NCBI GenBank assembly: GCA_027364575.1
Contig: DAHXPC010000012.1
Coordinates: 1-47,794 of the forward strand
Length of the DNA: 47,794 bases
Origin: a bacterium
Lineage (GTDB): Bacteria; Pseudomonadota; Gammaproteobacteria; UBA6186; Azoamicaceae
Direction: 5' to 3'
Shown: in pieces, positions 20,886 through 29,441 of the stretch
Layout: each line of letters starts with the position of its first letter
Numbering within the stretch: position 1 is the stretch's first letter
The notes under the pieces: model-generated
What the model saw: the letters and a program-made list of their open reading frames with translations, nothing else
Databases searched by the model: none
Told to the model about the DNA's origin: nothing
Made by a program: the position numbers and the translations under genes

Positions 20886-22640
20886 TTATTGCAAATCAAT
20901 ATTAAATCGCTTGAGTGTGCTTAAGATTTCTTCATTTTTAGCATTTTTCTCTAAAGCATTTTTCCAAACGGTTAATGCTTCATTTTGATGATTATTGATC
21001 CACAAAGCCTCGCCTAAGTGGGCCGCGATTTCGCCCGCTTCACTTAACCCATGCGCTTTTTGTAAATAAGTAATGGCACGTTCAAAATCGCCCAAACGAT
21101 AATAAGTCCAGCCTAGGCTATCGATAAAGGAGGGGTTATTCGGCGAAATGTGTAATGCCTGGGTAAGATAGTGCAATGCTTCCGTGGAACGGTCTGCGTC
21201 AAACGATAACGTATATCCCAGTGCATTTAAGGCATTGGCGTTATTGGGATCTTGTTGTAATATTTTTTTAAGACTGGCTTCGGCAAATCGCCATTTTTGT
21301 AATTTATGTGCAGTAACTGCGTGTAGATATAATACATCAATATCGTCTGGCAATTTAGCCAAAATTTCATTGGCTAATTGCAGTGCATCTTCAAAATTTT
21401 TGCCAGCGTTTAACAGATCAATTTCAGCCAGTAGCAGATATTTTTGTTCATCCAATGTAGCCGGGGAGCCATTATGAAGCAGATAAATCGCCTCAGGATA
21501 GGCGTGTATGGATTTTAATAAAACCACGGCGCGCAAAATAGCCGGAACATGAAAGGGGCCTGGTGCCACGGAGGAATACCAATGTACAGCCTTGCTTTTA
21601 TTGCCTTGCTGTTCTTCGACCTCTCCTAATAAATATTGAGCGCCGTCTCTCGAGTCTGAAAAATGTTGTGCTTGGAGCAAAAGGTTTTTAGTTTCCGGGT
21701 AATTATTTTCTTTAAAAAAGAGTTCGCTTAAAAATAACAGGGCACTACCGCCCAATACTTTATCCTTGATCAATAAAGTCAGTTCCGTTTTTGCTTCAGG
21801 GATTTGCTGGTTATCGGCTAGGGTGGAGGCATAAAAATAACGTAGCTCTGTATTGTTGGGAAAATCTTGCACTTTTTTAGCAATGTAGGCGAGCGCCAAG
21901 TTTTTAGATTTTTCGTGTGCCTGAATGAGGGAAGCTTTTAATTCTATTGCTTGAACTAGATTGGGCTTTAGAGTTAAGGCTGTATCTATCCATTGGTTAG
22001 CCGTATTCTTATCCCCTAATTGAGCAGAACTGCTTGCCGCCAGCAGACACGCATAAGGATTATCTGAACGGGCGAGCGCAATTTGATTTAAGATGACTTG
22101 GAGATTTTTGGCGCTATTATCCGATAAACGGAGTTGAATGTCTGAAATATGTTTACTAACTTGTATGGGATCAATATCCAAGGCACGATTCAGATAAGGA
22201 ATGGCCTTTTGGCTAGATTGCCCAATGAGTAATGTCAGAGCGATTAATTGAGCTTGTAAATTGTGGGGGGCTTTTTTTGCCCATACGATTGCACTGGTAA
22301 TAGCCTCATTGGGCGCTTCTAAATGGATCGCCAAAAGGGTAGACTCTTCTGCGGCAGCCGGATCGCTTGCAATTTGTGCGACTTCAAGATAATTTTCCAA
22401 CGCGATATGGGGCAAATGACGTGCGGATGCGAGTTCAGCACTTAAAAGCCTATATAATAGATAGGTGTGATCGTGGATTTTTGGATCGGCTGTTATGCTT
22501 TCGCTGAGGGGAGCGTACTGGCTTGCAAATAACGGGTGAGTTCCCCCCATCGTCAAAAGGAAGGGAAAGAGATATACTGTGGCAAGCCGTAAACAATGAG
22601 GAAACCGTGTCTTTCTAACCATCGATAGGGCTTTGCTCAT
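20886..22640 (-). CDS. Exported TPR-repeat protein (PA4667-like)
   Basis: About 584 residues from the ATG at 22640. Basic residues then a hydrophobic stretch (MVRKTRFPHCLRLATVYLFP) and GGTHPLFA form a signal sequence for export. The rest is helical repeats; the clearest TPR units are in the last 150 residues (NALGYTLSFDADRSTEALHY, PSFIDSLGWTYYRLGDFERA, AAHLGEALWINNHQNEAL). Proteins of this type lie divergent from hemA and upstream of lolB-ispE in Pseudomonas and relatives and are thought to serve in the periplasm or outer membrane; the function is not established. The open frame reaches 22739, but that would overlap hemA. GGA 9 nt upstream of 22640 and the signal sequence decide the start. 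Confidence 0.82.
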   Translation of the reverse strand: MSKALSMVRKTRFPHCLRLATVYLFPFLLTMGGTHPLFASQYAPLSESITADPKIHDHTYLLYRLLSAELASARHLPHIALENYLEVAQIASDPAAAEESTLLAIHLEAPNEAITSAIVWAKKAPHNLQAQLIALTLLIGQSSQKAIPYLNRALDIDPIQVSKHISDIQLRLSDNSAKNLQVILNQIALARSDNPYACLLAASSSAQLGDKNTANQWIDTALTLKPNLVQAIELKASLIQAHEKSKNLALAYIAKKVQDFPNNTELRYFYASTLADNQQIPEAKTELTLLIKDKVLGGSALLFLSELFFKENNYPETKNLLLQAQHFSDSRDGAQYLLGEVEEQQGNKSKAVHWYSSVAPGPFHVPAILRAVVLLKSIHAYPEAIYLLHNGSPATLDEQKYLLLAEIDLLNAGKNFEDALQLANEILAKLPDDIDVLYLHAVTAHKLQKWRFAEASLKKILQQDPNNANALNALGYTLSFDADRSTEALHYLTQALHISPNNPSFIDSLGWTYYRLGDFERAITYLQKAHGLSEAGEIAAHLGEALWINNHQNEALTVWKNALEKNAKNEEILSTLKRFNIDLQ

Positions 22641-22713
22641 GAATAAAATCCAAAAATTGTTTACTTGATAACTCATCGGCTTAAAGAAAGCAAAACTAAA
22701 GGATCTTTTGTAC

Positions 22714-23979
22714 ATGGCGCTAATGGCACTTGGCATCAACTATCAAACAGCAGCCATAGACATTCGATCAACGCTGGTTTTTGATTTGCCCATGGCAATC
22801 GCACTGGCCAATCAGATCATCCAGGAAGGATGGGCAAGTGAGGCCGTGGTTATATCTACCTGCAATCGCACAGAATTGTATTGCGAAGCCGAAGAGAGTC
22901 AGCCGTTACTGCAATTTCTGGTAGGTCATTCTAGTCTACCCCCTGAAGTCATTCAGCCCTATCTCTATAGACACACGGGCTCTGCTGCGGTGTTACATTT
23001 GATGCGGGTAACCACAGGGCTCGATTCCATGATCCTTGGGGAAGGCGAAATCTTAGGGCAGGTAAAAGAGGCGTTTATGGCGGCCCATGCGGCAGGTACC
23101 GTCGGCAAACATTTGGATAGACTTTTTCAAAGTGCCTTTGCGGTTTCAAAAGAGGCCCGTTCTTGCACGGAGATCGGTGTTAATCCGGTATCGGTGGCGT
23201 ATGCTGCGGCAAAGCTTTCGCAACATATTTTTACCGATCTGGCGGACACGTCCGTTTTATTGATTGGGGCTGGCGATTTAATCCGGTTAACCGCACTTCA
23301 CTTGAAAGAAATGGGAGTGAAAAAAATAACGGTCGCTAATCGCAGTAAAAGTAATGCCAGAAGCCTTGCACTTCAATTTGGGGGAGAGGCAATCAGCTTA
23401 GAAGACATTGCGGCACATTTGCAGGCATCAGATATGGTGATAGCCGGTACTGCGTGTGCGTTTCCCATTATCAAAAAAGAGATGGTGTTGGCGGCACTAA
23501 AAGTTCGTAAACGAAAACCCATGTTTATGGTAGATCTAAGCGTTCCGCGCAATATAGAATGCGAAATCAGCGCGTGGGAAGATATCTATTTATATTGTAT
23601 CGATGATTTGCAAAATATGGTGGAAGAAAATAAAAACTTTCGTTTAAATGCCGCAAAAGAAGCTGAATGTATTATTGAACAGGGGGCTTTACAATTTATG
23701 AATTGGCTGGAGGCCCAAGATTCCTTTAAAACCTTATGCGGATTTCGGAAAAAAATTGAAAATATGAGTGAAAAATTGTTGCAAGAGGGGTTGCATCATA
23801 TTCGGTTAGGCGAAAATCCAGAAATCGTTCTTAAACGCTTAGCCTACCGTTTAACCAATCGTTTTTTACATACCCCTACGAAACGCTTACGCACCGCAGG
23901 CCTTCAGCAAGAAGAAGCATTATTAACCTTAACCCGAGATTTATTTGAGCTAAACCATGAAACCTTCTATACAAAATAA
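22714..23979 (+). CDS. hemA: Glutamyl-tRNA reductase
   Basis: First step of C5-pathway tetrapyrrole synthesis: reduces Glu-tRNA-Glu to glutamate-1-semialdehyde using NADPH. 421 residues (E. coli 418). STCNRTELY contains the catalytic cysteine (about 50). [20 protein letters not shown] is the family signature, followed by a Rossmann domain with [11 protein letters not shown] and the dimerisation helix. The ATG at 22714 is chosen ([13 protein letters not shown]); a TTG two codons upstream is closer to the AAAGGA box and cannot be excluded. The 3' end overlaps prfA by 23 bp, and hemA-prfA-prmC is a conserved operon. Confidence 0.96.
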   Translation: MALMALGINYQTAAIDIRSTLVFDLPMAIALANQIIQEGWASEAVVISTCNRTELYCEAEESQPLLQFLVGHSSLPPEVIQPYLYRHTGSAAVLHLMRVTTGLDSMILGEGEILGQVKEAFMAAHAAGTVGKHLDRLFQSAFAVSKEARSCTEIGVNPVSVAYAAAKLSQHIFTDLADTSVLLIGAGDLIRLTALHLKEMGVKKITVANRSKSNARSLALQFGGEAISLEDIAAHLQASDMVIAGTACAFPIIKKEMVLAALKVRKRKPMFMVDLSVPRNIECEISAWEDIYLYCIDDLQNMVEENKNFRLNAAKEAECIIEQGALQFMNWLEAQDSFKTLCGFRKKIENMSEKLLQEGLHHIRLGENPEIVLKRLAYRLTNRFLHTPTKRLRTAGLQQEEALLTLTRDLFELNHETFYTK

Positions 23980-25039
23980 ATTAGAATTATTCGTTGAGCG
24001 TCACGAGGAATTAAGCAATTTATTGAGCGATGCCAGCGTTATTCGCGATCAAATACGGTTTAGAGCTTTATCCAAAGAATACGCGGAATTAGAGCCGTTG
24101 GTAAAAACGTTTCGCAGATACTCTGAAGCAGAAGCTGGCTTGCTTGCTATTTCAGAAATGCTGAAAGATCCCGATGTTGATATTCGACAGATGGCACAAG
24201 AAGAGCTGAAAGAAACCAAGCTCAATATAGAAGCTTTAGAGGCAGAATTGCATCGACTCTTATTGCCCAAAGACCCCAATGATCACCGAAATATCTTTTT
24301 AGAAATTCGAGCCGGGACGGGGGGGGATGAAGCCGCTATTTTTGCAGGCGATTTGTGTAAAATGTATAGCCGATTTGCCGAACGAGAAGGCTGGAATATA
24401 GAGCTCGTCAGTGAAAGTTTTGGTGAGCACGGTGGCTATAAAGAAGTGGTGGTACGTATCATTGGGAAAAATGTCTATTCAAAATTAAAATTTGAATCGG
24501 GTGCCCATCGGGTGCAGCGCGTACCGGCGACAGAATCACAAGGTCGAATCCACACTTCTGCCTGTACGGTTGCTATTTTGCCTGAAGTCGAAGAAATCGA
24601 TGCCATTGAAATTGATCCTAGCCAATTGCGCATTGATACCTATCGTGCCTCCGGTGCGGGTGGACAGCATGTGAATAGAACCGATTCTGCAGTGCGTATT
24701 ACTCACTTACCGACCGGTACGGTTGTTGAATGCCAAGATGAACGCTCGCAGCATAAAAACAAAGCACGGGCTATGGCGGTTTTGCAATCCAAAATACTGT
24801 TAGCCGAACAAACCAAGCAACGTATGGCGGAAGCCGAAACACGCCGTAATCTGGTGGGGAGTGGCGATCGATCAGAACGTATTCGCACGTATAATTTCCC
24901 ACAAGGACGAATTACCGATCATCGTATTAACCTAACTCTTTATCAATTGGCAGAAATCATGGCGGGCAATATAGCGCCGATTATTGATCCCTTGATCCAT
25001 GAACACCAGGCCGATCAATTATCCATGATGGGGGGCTAA
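23957..25039 (+). CDS. prfA: Peptide chain release factor 1
   Basis: RF1 ends translation at UAA and UAG. 360 residues, the same as E. coli. The catalytic GGQ lies in [14 protein letters not shown] (about 232-245), and the stop-codon recognition region holds the PxT-type motif near [13 protein letters not shown]. The protein starts [19 protein letters not shown], closely matching enteric RF1, so the start inside hemA (23 bp overlap) is secure. It is probably translated by coupling from hemA. Its substrate for GGQ methylation, the partner of PrmC, is encoded next. Confidence 0.98.
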   Translation: MKPSIQNKLELFVERHEELSNLLSDASVIRDQIRFRALSKEYAELEPLVKTFRRYSEAEAGLLAISEMLKDPDVDIRQMAQEELKETKLNIEALEAELHRLLLPKDPNDHRNIFLEIRAGTGGDEAAIFAGDLCKMYSRFAEREGWNIELVSESFGEHGGYKEVVVRIIGKNVYSKLKFESGAHRVQRVPATESQGRIHTSACTVAILPEVEEIDAIEIDPSQLRIDTYRASGAGGQHVNRTDSAVRITHLPTGTVVECQDERSQHKNKARAMAVLQSKILLAEQTKQRMAEAETRRNLVGSGDRSERIRTYNFPQGRITDHRINLTLYQLAEIMAGNIAPIIDPLIHEHQADQLSMMGG

Positions 25040-25050
25040 GGACCATTAAT

Positions 25051-25890
25051 ATTGAAGCCTTATTAGGGTCTGAAAAAACATGTTTGCTCAATTCTCGTTT
25101 AGAAAGAGAGCTATTATTGGCTTATGTATTAGACGTTTCCCGTACGTTTCTGTATGCCGCATCCGAACGTACTATCAGCTTGCAGCAAGAAGCGCAATTT
25201 ATGCAATTAATCGCTCGCAGGCAGCAGGGTGAACCGATGGCTTATTTAATGGGGGTAAAAGAGTTTTGGTCTTTACCTTTGCAGATATCTAAAGCCGTTT
25301 TAATCCCCCGACCCGAAACAGAGCTTTTGGTAGAACTGGCTTTAGCATTGATCCCTGAAAAAAATTCGAGTGTTCGTGTACTCGATTTGGGAACGGGCAG
25401 TGGGGCAATTGCATTGGCATTGGCGGCTGAGCGAAAAAACTGGGAGATTATGGCTGTGGATCAGTCGGAGGCTGCCTTGCAGATTGCTGTGCAGAATGCC
25501 AAAAAATTGGCGATCACAAATGTTAGCTTTCATAAAAGCGATTGGTTTGCCGAATTGCCGGCTATTGGGCATTCTAAAAGCCAAGCATTTACGATTATTA
25601 TAAGTAATCCACCTTATATTGAACTGAACGATCCACATCTCACACAAACTGACATCCAATATGAACCCAAAGAAGCCCTTATCTCGGGGCCGGATGGGTT
25701 GGAGGATATTCGACAGATTATCGCTGTTGCCCCCGAATATTTAGCTCCCAAAGGCTGGTTGATGTTAGAACATGGCTTTACTCAATCCGAAAGTGTTAAA
25801 CACCTGATGAAAATGCAGGGTCTAGTAGAGATCCAGGCCTTTACGGATCTTTCGGGACTTCCGCGCGTGGTTATTGGGCGTATGCCTTAA
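25051..25890 (+). CDS. prmC: Release factor glutamine methyltransferase PrmC
   Basis: N5-methylates the GGQ glutamine of RF1 and RF2 using S-adenosylmethionine. The SAM-binding motif VLDLGTGSGAIALALA and the catalytic NPPY (SNPPYIELNDPH) are present. The N-terminal helical domain reads RLERELLLAYVLDVSRTFLYA. No ATG, GTG or TTG in frame occurs before TTG 25084, which lacks a ribosome binding site and would trim the usual N-terminal helix. An open frame continues upstream; ATT at 25051 lies 8 nt after AAGGA (25038-25042) and gives 279 residues, near E. coli PrmC (277). I therefore place the start at ATT 25051; TTG 25084 (268 residues) is the conservative alternative. Confidence 0.9.
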   Translation: MEALLGSEKTCLLNSRLERELLLAYVLDVSRTFLYAASERTISLQQEAQFMQLIARRQQGEPMAYLMGVKEFWSLPLQISKAVLIPRPETELLVELALALIPEKNSSVRVLDLGTGSGAIALALAAERKNWEIMAVDQSEAALQIAVQNAKKLAITNVSFHKSDWFAELPAIGHSKSQAFTIIISNPPYIELNDPHLTQTDIQYEPKEALISGPDGLEDIRQIIAVAPEYLAPKGWLMLEHGFTQSESVKHLMKMQGLVEIQAFTDLSGLPRVVIGRMP

Positions 25891-26160
25891 TTTACCTGTT
25901 TAGCGAAGGTGATTAAAAAAAACTTAAGTTCTGAACAGTGCTGCCGAAACTCTATATTGTAATGTCATTGTCCTGTAACAAAGCGATAAGGACATAGGAT
26001 TGACGTCTAGAAATTGGGGGGGTCGCAAAGAAAACACGCCCTTAAGTAGTTAGTCTAATATACGCTTGGCCGGATATTAGAAAGCTTTTAGATTGCGTTT
26101 TCAAAATTTTACAAGGGCACTGTCTTGACAACGGGTGCTAGTTAAGAGAGGATGTGAGTA

Positions 26161-26859
26161 ATGAGAAACATAACAACAGGTTTACTACTCACGGGGGCGA
26201 TGATTGCCGCCGGAACAGCAAGTGCCGATACTCCTTCTGATGTTAGCCCATATATGGGTGTCGATTATTACCAAGCTTTTATGAAAGGTAAAAGTAGTTG
26301 GGATTCTATATTGCCAAAATCTTACGCCGGTGCGAGTGTTTTTATCGGTACGCGCGTTCATGAAAGCTTTGGTATTGAATTAGGTTATGCAACTTCAATC
26401 CGCCAAAAAAAGGATTGGCATTTAGCCAACGGTTCTTCCTTTTTTGCGGGTCCTGTGCGGCAGGTAGGCGGAATTAGTGGGTCAACTAAGGTTCGCAGAA
26501 GTGGGGCGCATATGGATGTAATCGGTTTCTTGCCGGTTGCAGAATGTTTTGAACTTTTAGGTTCTCTAGGTTTTGGCTGGGTCCAAACAAAAATTCAGAC
26601 CACATTGAATGTGGCATCGAGTTCTTCTACAGCAGCAGCATTAGCTTCTGTTGCAGGAAAGGGGCGAGCGGTCTTCCGTGTAGGCCTAGGTGGCAGCTAC
26701 ATGGTGACCGACATGGTAGGTATTCGTGCCAAGCTGGGTTGGGAAAGCACATCCTCACTACGTGTGAAGGGTAATGCTTCTTTTCTCAGTTTAGGGTATG
26801 ATTCAAAAGCATTCAAAGGTACAACCGCGTTGTCGGTTGGCGCATTTGTGAAGTTTTAG
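26161..26859 (+). CDS. Outer-membrane beta-barrel protein, paralog 1
   Basis: 232 residues: a signal peptide (cleavage after GTASA, about 22), then a small beta-barrel ending in phenylalanine (VGAFVKF), a C-terminal signature of BAM-assembled proteins. Shared family blocks: SPYMGVDYYQAFMKG, SFGIELGYA, HMDVIGFLPVAECFELLGSLG, and YMVTDMVGIRAKLGWES. Function is unknown; a pore or surface role is inferred from the fold. It is the most diverged of the first three copies and lacks the downstream terminator cassette of paralogs 2 and 3. The 270-bp gap upstream should hold its promoter, but I found no convincing box. Confidence 0.82.
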   Translation: MRNITTGLLLTGAMIAAGTASADTPSDVSPYMGVDYYQAFMKGKSSWDSILPKSYAGASVFIGTRVHESFGIELGYATSIRQKKDWHLANGSSFFAGPVRQVGGISGSTKVRRSGAHMDVIGFLPVAECFELLGSLGFGWVQTKIQTTLNVASSSSTAAALASVAGKGRAVFRVGLGGSYMVTDMVGIRAKLGWESTSSLRVKGNASFLSLGYDSKAFKGTTALSVGAFVKF

Positions 26860-26879
26860 AACTTATTTTTGAATGCTTA

Positions 26880-26897
26880 TTAATTAACGTTAATTAA
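26880..26897. promoter_or_regulatory. 18-bp perfect palindrome upstream of OMP paralog 2
   Basis: TTAATTAACGTTAATTAA is its own reverse complement. It ends just before the AGAGGAAG ribosome binding site and lies 15 bp before the ATG. The identical 18 bp precedes paralog 3 (27762-27779). It may be an operator or an RNA hairpin next to the ribosome binding site. Confidence 0.6.
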
Positions 26898-26912
26898 AGA
26901 GGAAGTTAAGTT

Positions 26913-27611
26913 ATGAAAAACATAGCAAAAAGTTTAGTTGTTGCCGGAGCCATGGCGGTTGCAGGTAGTGTAAGTGCGGACGTCATTGCTGATTTAAATC
27001 CATATGTTGGCGTTGAATACCAACAAGGTTGGATGAAGCCTAAGAATCTATATCTTGCAAGAGATATCGCGCCTAAAGCTTTCCAAGGATTTGACCTATA
27101 TGTTGGTACCAAAATCCAAGACAATTTTGGTGTTGAACTAGGATATGACTGGTCAAGGAACCAAAAGAAAAGCTGGACTAACTCAAATTTACCTAAACTT
27201 GTTAACACAAGTGTTGTTGGTAAAACCAAAGCGAAACGTTCTGCTGTTCATTTAGATCTAGTTGGTTTTATGCCAGTTGCTGATTGCACAGAATTATTTG
27301 CAAGCGTTGGTGTAGGCTCTGTAAAGGCAAAAGCTAACGTTACAGTTGCAGACAAAGATGCTAAAGGTGTTGCTTTAACACCTGCTCAATTGGCTGATGC
27401 TAAAGCTGCTACAAGCGTTACTTTTAAAGCGAAAACTGTATTACGTCTTGGTGCCGGTGTGAACTACATGGTAACAGACATGGTCGGTCTTCGTGCTAAG
27501 TTAGGCTGGGAAAATACTTCCAGACTACGTGCTAAATTTGCTGATGGCACAAGCAGCAAAGCGTTCAAAGACGCAGTGACTGCGTCTGCTGGTGCATTCG
27601 TTAGATTCTAA
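26913..27611 (+). CDS. Outer-membrane beta-barrel protein, paralog 2
   Basis: 232 residues with signal peptide (MKNIAKSLVVAGAMAVAGS, cleavage after SVSA) and C-terminal GAFVRF. Family blocks: DLNPYVGVEYQQGWMKP, DNFGVELGYDWSRNQ, VHLDLVGFMPVADCTELFAS, and YMVTDMVGLRAKLGWENTS. A Lys/Ala-rich, lower-complexity stretch (about 130-170) is the most variable part between paralogs and is probably a surface loop. It is preceded by the 18-bp palindrome and followed by a strong terminator, both nearly duplicated around paralog 3. The strong ribosome binding site and terminator suggest high expression. Confidence 0.85.
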   Translation: MKNIAKSLVVAGAMAVAGSVSADVIADLNPYVGVEYQQGWMKPKNLYLARDIAPKAFQGFDLYVGTKIQDNFGVELGYDWSRNQKKSWTNSNLPKLVNTSVVGKTKAKRSAVHLDLVGFMPVADCTELFASVGVGSVKAKANVTVADKDAKGVALTPAQLADAKAATSVTFKAKTVLRLGAGVNYMVTDMVGLRAKLGWENTSRLRAKFADGTSSKAFKDAVTASAGAFVRF

Positions 27612-27642
27612 ATCAATCTAATTAACGTATCGAACGTTACAT

Positions 27643-27684
27643 AAAACCTGGCTTTGGGGGAAACCTTAAAGCCAGGTTTTTTTT
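27643..27684 (+). terminator. Rho-independent terminator after OMP paralog 2
   Basis: AAAACCTGGCTTT pairs with AAAGCCAGGTTTT across a 12-nt loop and runs into a T tract. The stem is the same as that after paralog 3, and both are preceded by TAATTAACGTATCGAACGTT. Confidence 0.92.
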
Positions 27685-27761
27685 ATTGTATTTTGCTCAA
27701 AAGCAGGGTAACATATTGCAGGTTAAAGCCCTTTTTATGTTTTAGGGCGCATTTTTAAATG

Positions 27762-27779
27762 TTAATTAACGTTAATTAA
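27762..27779. promoter_or_regulatory. 18-bp perfect palindrome upstream of OMP paralog 3
   Basis: Exact copy of the palindrome at 26880-26897, again just before the ribosome binding site (AAAGAGGAAA) of the gene. Exact conservation while the genes have diverged suggests selection or recent conversion. Confidence 0.6.
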
Positions 27780-27795
27780 AGAGGAAATTTAAGTA

Positions 27796-28449
27796 ATGAA
27801 AACAATCGTAAAAAGTTTAGTTGTGGCTGCTGCCATGGCAGTTGCCGGTAGTGTATCTGCAGACGTTATTGCAGATTTAAATCCATATGTTGGTGTTGAT
27901 TATCAACACGCTTGGATGAAGCCAGTGGGCGAAAAACCTAATGCCTGGGATGTAACCGATATAGCTAAAAAATCTTATCCTGGTGCAGCTGTTTATGTTG
28001 GTACTAAGTTCAATGAGAACTTTGGTGTAGAACTCGGTGGAAACTGGGCACGAAATAAGAGAAAAAGCACCGTGACTGATAATGGTGTTATTTATCGTGA
28101 GGATACGAAAATAACTCGTAAAGGTCTTCATCTAGACTTAGTCGGATCAATGCCGATTGCAGATAACACAGAAGTGTTTGCAACTGCTGGTCTTGGGTCT
28201 GTAAAAGTTAAGTTCAACCAACACGACGAAGCCGCAGCAACTAAGCATAAATTTTCTGCTAAGCAAAAAGTTGTAGCTCGCCTTGGTGTAGGTGCAAATT
28301 ACATGATCACCGACATGGTAGGTTTACGTGCTAAAATGGGCTGGGAAAATACCAGCAGACTGCGTGTAAAAGATGATGCAGATCAACAAAAGTTAAAAGT
28401 GTTTAAAGACACAGTTACCGCTTCTGTTGGTGCATTCGTTAGATTCTAA
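27796..28449 (+). CDS. Outer-membrane beta-barrel protein, paralog 3
   Basis: 217 residues, closest to paralog 2: nearly the same signal peptide (KSLVVAAAMAVAGSVSA), DLNPYVGVDYQHAWMKP, NENFGVELGGNWARNK, LHLDLVGSMPIADNTEVFAT, YMITDMVGLRAKMGWENTS, and C-terminal GAFVRF. It differs mostly in the putative surface loops (about 40-60, 85-105, 140-160), as expected for diversifying surface proteins. It sits in its own transcription cassette between the duplicated palindrome and terminator. Confidence 0.85.
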   Translation: MKTIVKSLVVAAAMAVAGSVSADVIADLNPYVGVDYQHAWMKPVGEKPNAWDVTDIAKKSYPGAAVYVGTKFNENFGVELGGNWARNKRKSTVTDNGVIYREDTKITRKGLHLDLVGSMPIADNTEVFATAGLGSVKVKFNQHDEAAATKHKFSAKQKVVARLGVGANYMITDMVGLRAKMGWENTSRLRVKDDADQQKLKVFKDTVTASVGAFVRF

Positions 28450-28480
28450 ACCGATCTAATTAACGTATCGAACGTTACAT

Positions 28481-28523
28481 AAAACCTGGCTTTAGGGGAA
28501 ACCTTAAAGCCAGGTTTTTTTTT
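28481..28523 (+). terminator. Rho-independent terminator after OMP paralog 3
   Basis: AAAACCTGGCTTT pairs with AAAGCCAGGTTTT across a 12-nt loop, followed by a run of nine T. One loop base differs from the copy at 27643-27684. Confidence 0.92.
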
Positions 28524-28594
28524 GAGGGTTTTTTGCTTATGCTGGGGAAGCCGCTAAACTAAAGAATAGGAATTCTTAAGTTAAGGGATATACA

Positions 28595-29335
28595 ATGAAG
28601 CGGACCCATGCTATTACAATGTTAGCCTTGTCACTACTTTCTGTGCCTGCATATGCAAAACTCGCCAAAAATGATGAGATATTAGAAATTGCGCATTATG
28701 AATACGATACCTATATGGGGGTTAATTATAAATATAACCTCTATGAACCTAGAGGTGATTGGCAGCGCTTGATTGCAAAAACGCATCCTGGATTTGATGT
28801 GTATTTTGGCTGGCGCTTTCACCCTAACTTTGGATTAGAATTAGGCTACGATTGGACAGCCAATAAGCCAGTCTCTACAGCTGTGGCGAATAACACTAGC
28901 TTGCTGGGTATTCGCAATACCGCGGGTGAATCCATTACCGTAACCCAGAAAATACGTTTTAAAACGGGACATGCAGATTTGAATGCTTTTATTCCCGTTC
29001 CCATTCAAGATGGAATAAAACCGGAAATTATTTTAAGCGTAGGCGCATCTAGTATTAAGCCGAGTATGCGGGTGGCATTTAATGAAACCCCCAATAATAT
29101 TAGCAATTATACCAATCAATTTAAAAACACGTCTGGCAAAAGTAAAACCGTATTCCGTGCCGGGATCGGAGTCCAATCTTTAATGATTGAAGATGTGGGC
29201 ATTCGAGTGTTATGGCGCTATGAAAATATTGCTAAAGTACGATTTAGAAACAGCGATATTGCCAGAAACCCCAACACTCAAAAAATATTGTTCGACGGAC
29301 ATTCTTTGTCGGCAGGTCTCTTTATGAAATTCTAG
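28595..29335 (+). CDS. Outer-membrane beta-barrel protein, paralog 4 (diverged)
   Basis: 246 residues with signal peptide (cleavage after VPAYA, about 21) and a C-terminal GLFMKF. It keeps the family spine: DTYMGVNYKYNLYEP, HPGFDVYFGWRFHPNFGLEL, GYDWTANKP, and a late VGIRVLWRYENIAKVRFRN. The C-terminal region is less conserved: the YMVTDMVG block of the other copies reads SLMIEDVGIRVLW. It probably is an older duplicate. AAGGGATATACA precedes the ATG. It is convergent with gatB, with a palindromic repeat between. Confidence 0.8.
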   Translation: MKRTHAITMLALSLLSVPAYAKLAKNDEILEIAHYEYDTYMGVNYKYNLYEPRGDWQRLIAKTHPGFDVYFGWRFHPNFGLELGYDWTANKPVSTAVANNTSLLGIRNTAGESITVTQKIRFKTGHADLNAFIPVPIQDGIKPEIILSVGASSIKPSMRVAFNETPNNISNYTNQFKNTSGKSKTVFRAGIGVQSLMIEDVGIRVLWRYENIAKVRFRNSDIARNPNTQKILFDGHSLSAGLFMKF

Positions 29336-29361
29336 TCCTTAAGAACAAGAGCATTATCTTT

Positions 29362-29399
29362 CCCCTTCCTAACGCCCATTTGCTGGGGGAGGGAGGGGC
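29362..29399. repeat. Dispersed palindromic repeat between OMP paralog 4 and gatB
   Basis: CCCCTTCC on the left and GGGAGGGAGGGG on the right form an imperfect hairpin between two convergent genes. It shares CATTTG-y-TGGGG with the palindrome at 12441-12470, suggesting one repeat family in this genome. It may also act as a bidirectional terminator. Confidence 0.45.
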
Positions 29400-29441
29400 T
29401 AAGAATAATTTAAGTATTCCTTAAGGGAGTGCCGTTAATTC

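Noticed and set aside
26124..26150. TTGACA upstream of OMP paralog 1
   Set aside because: No acceptable -10 box lies 16-18 bp downstream before the ribosome binding site.
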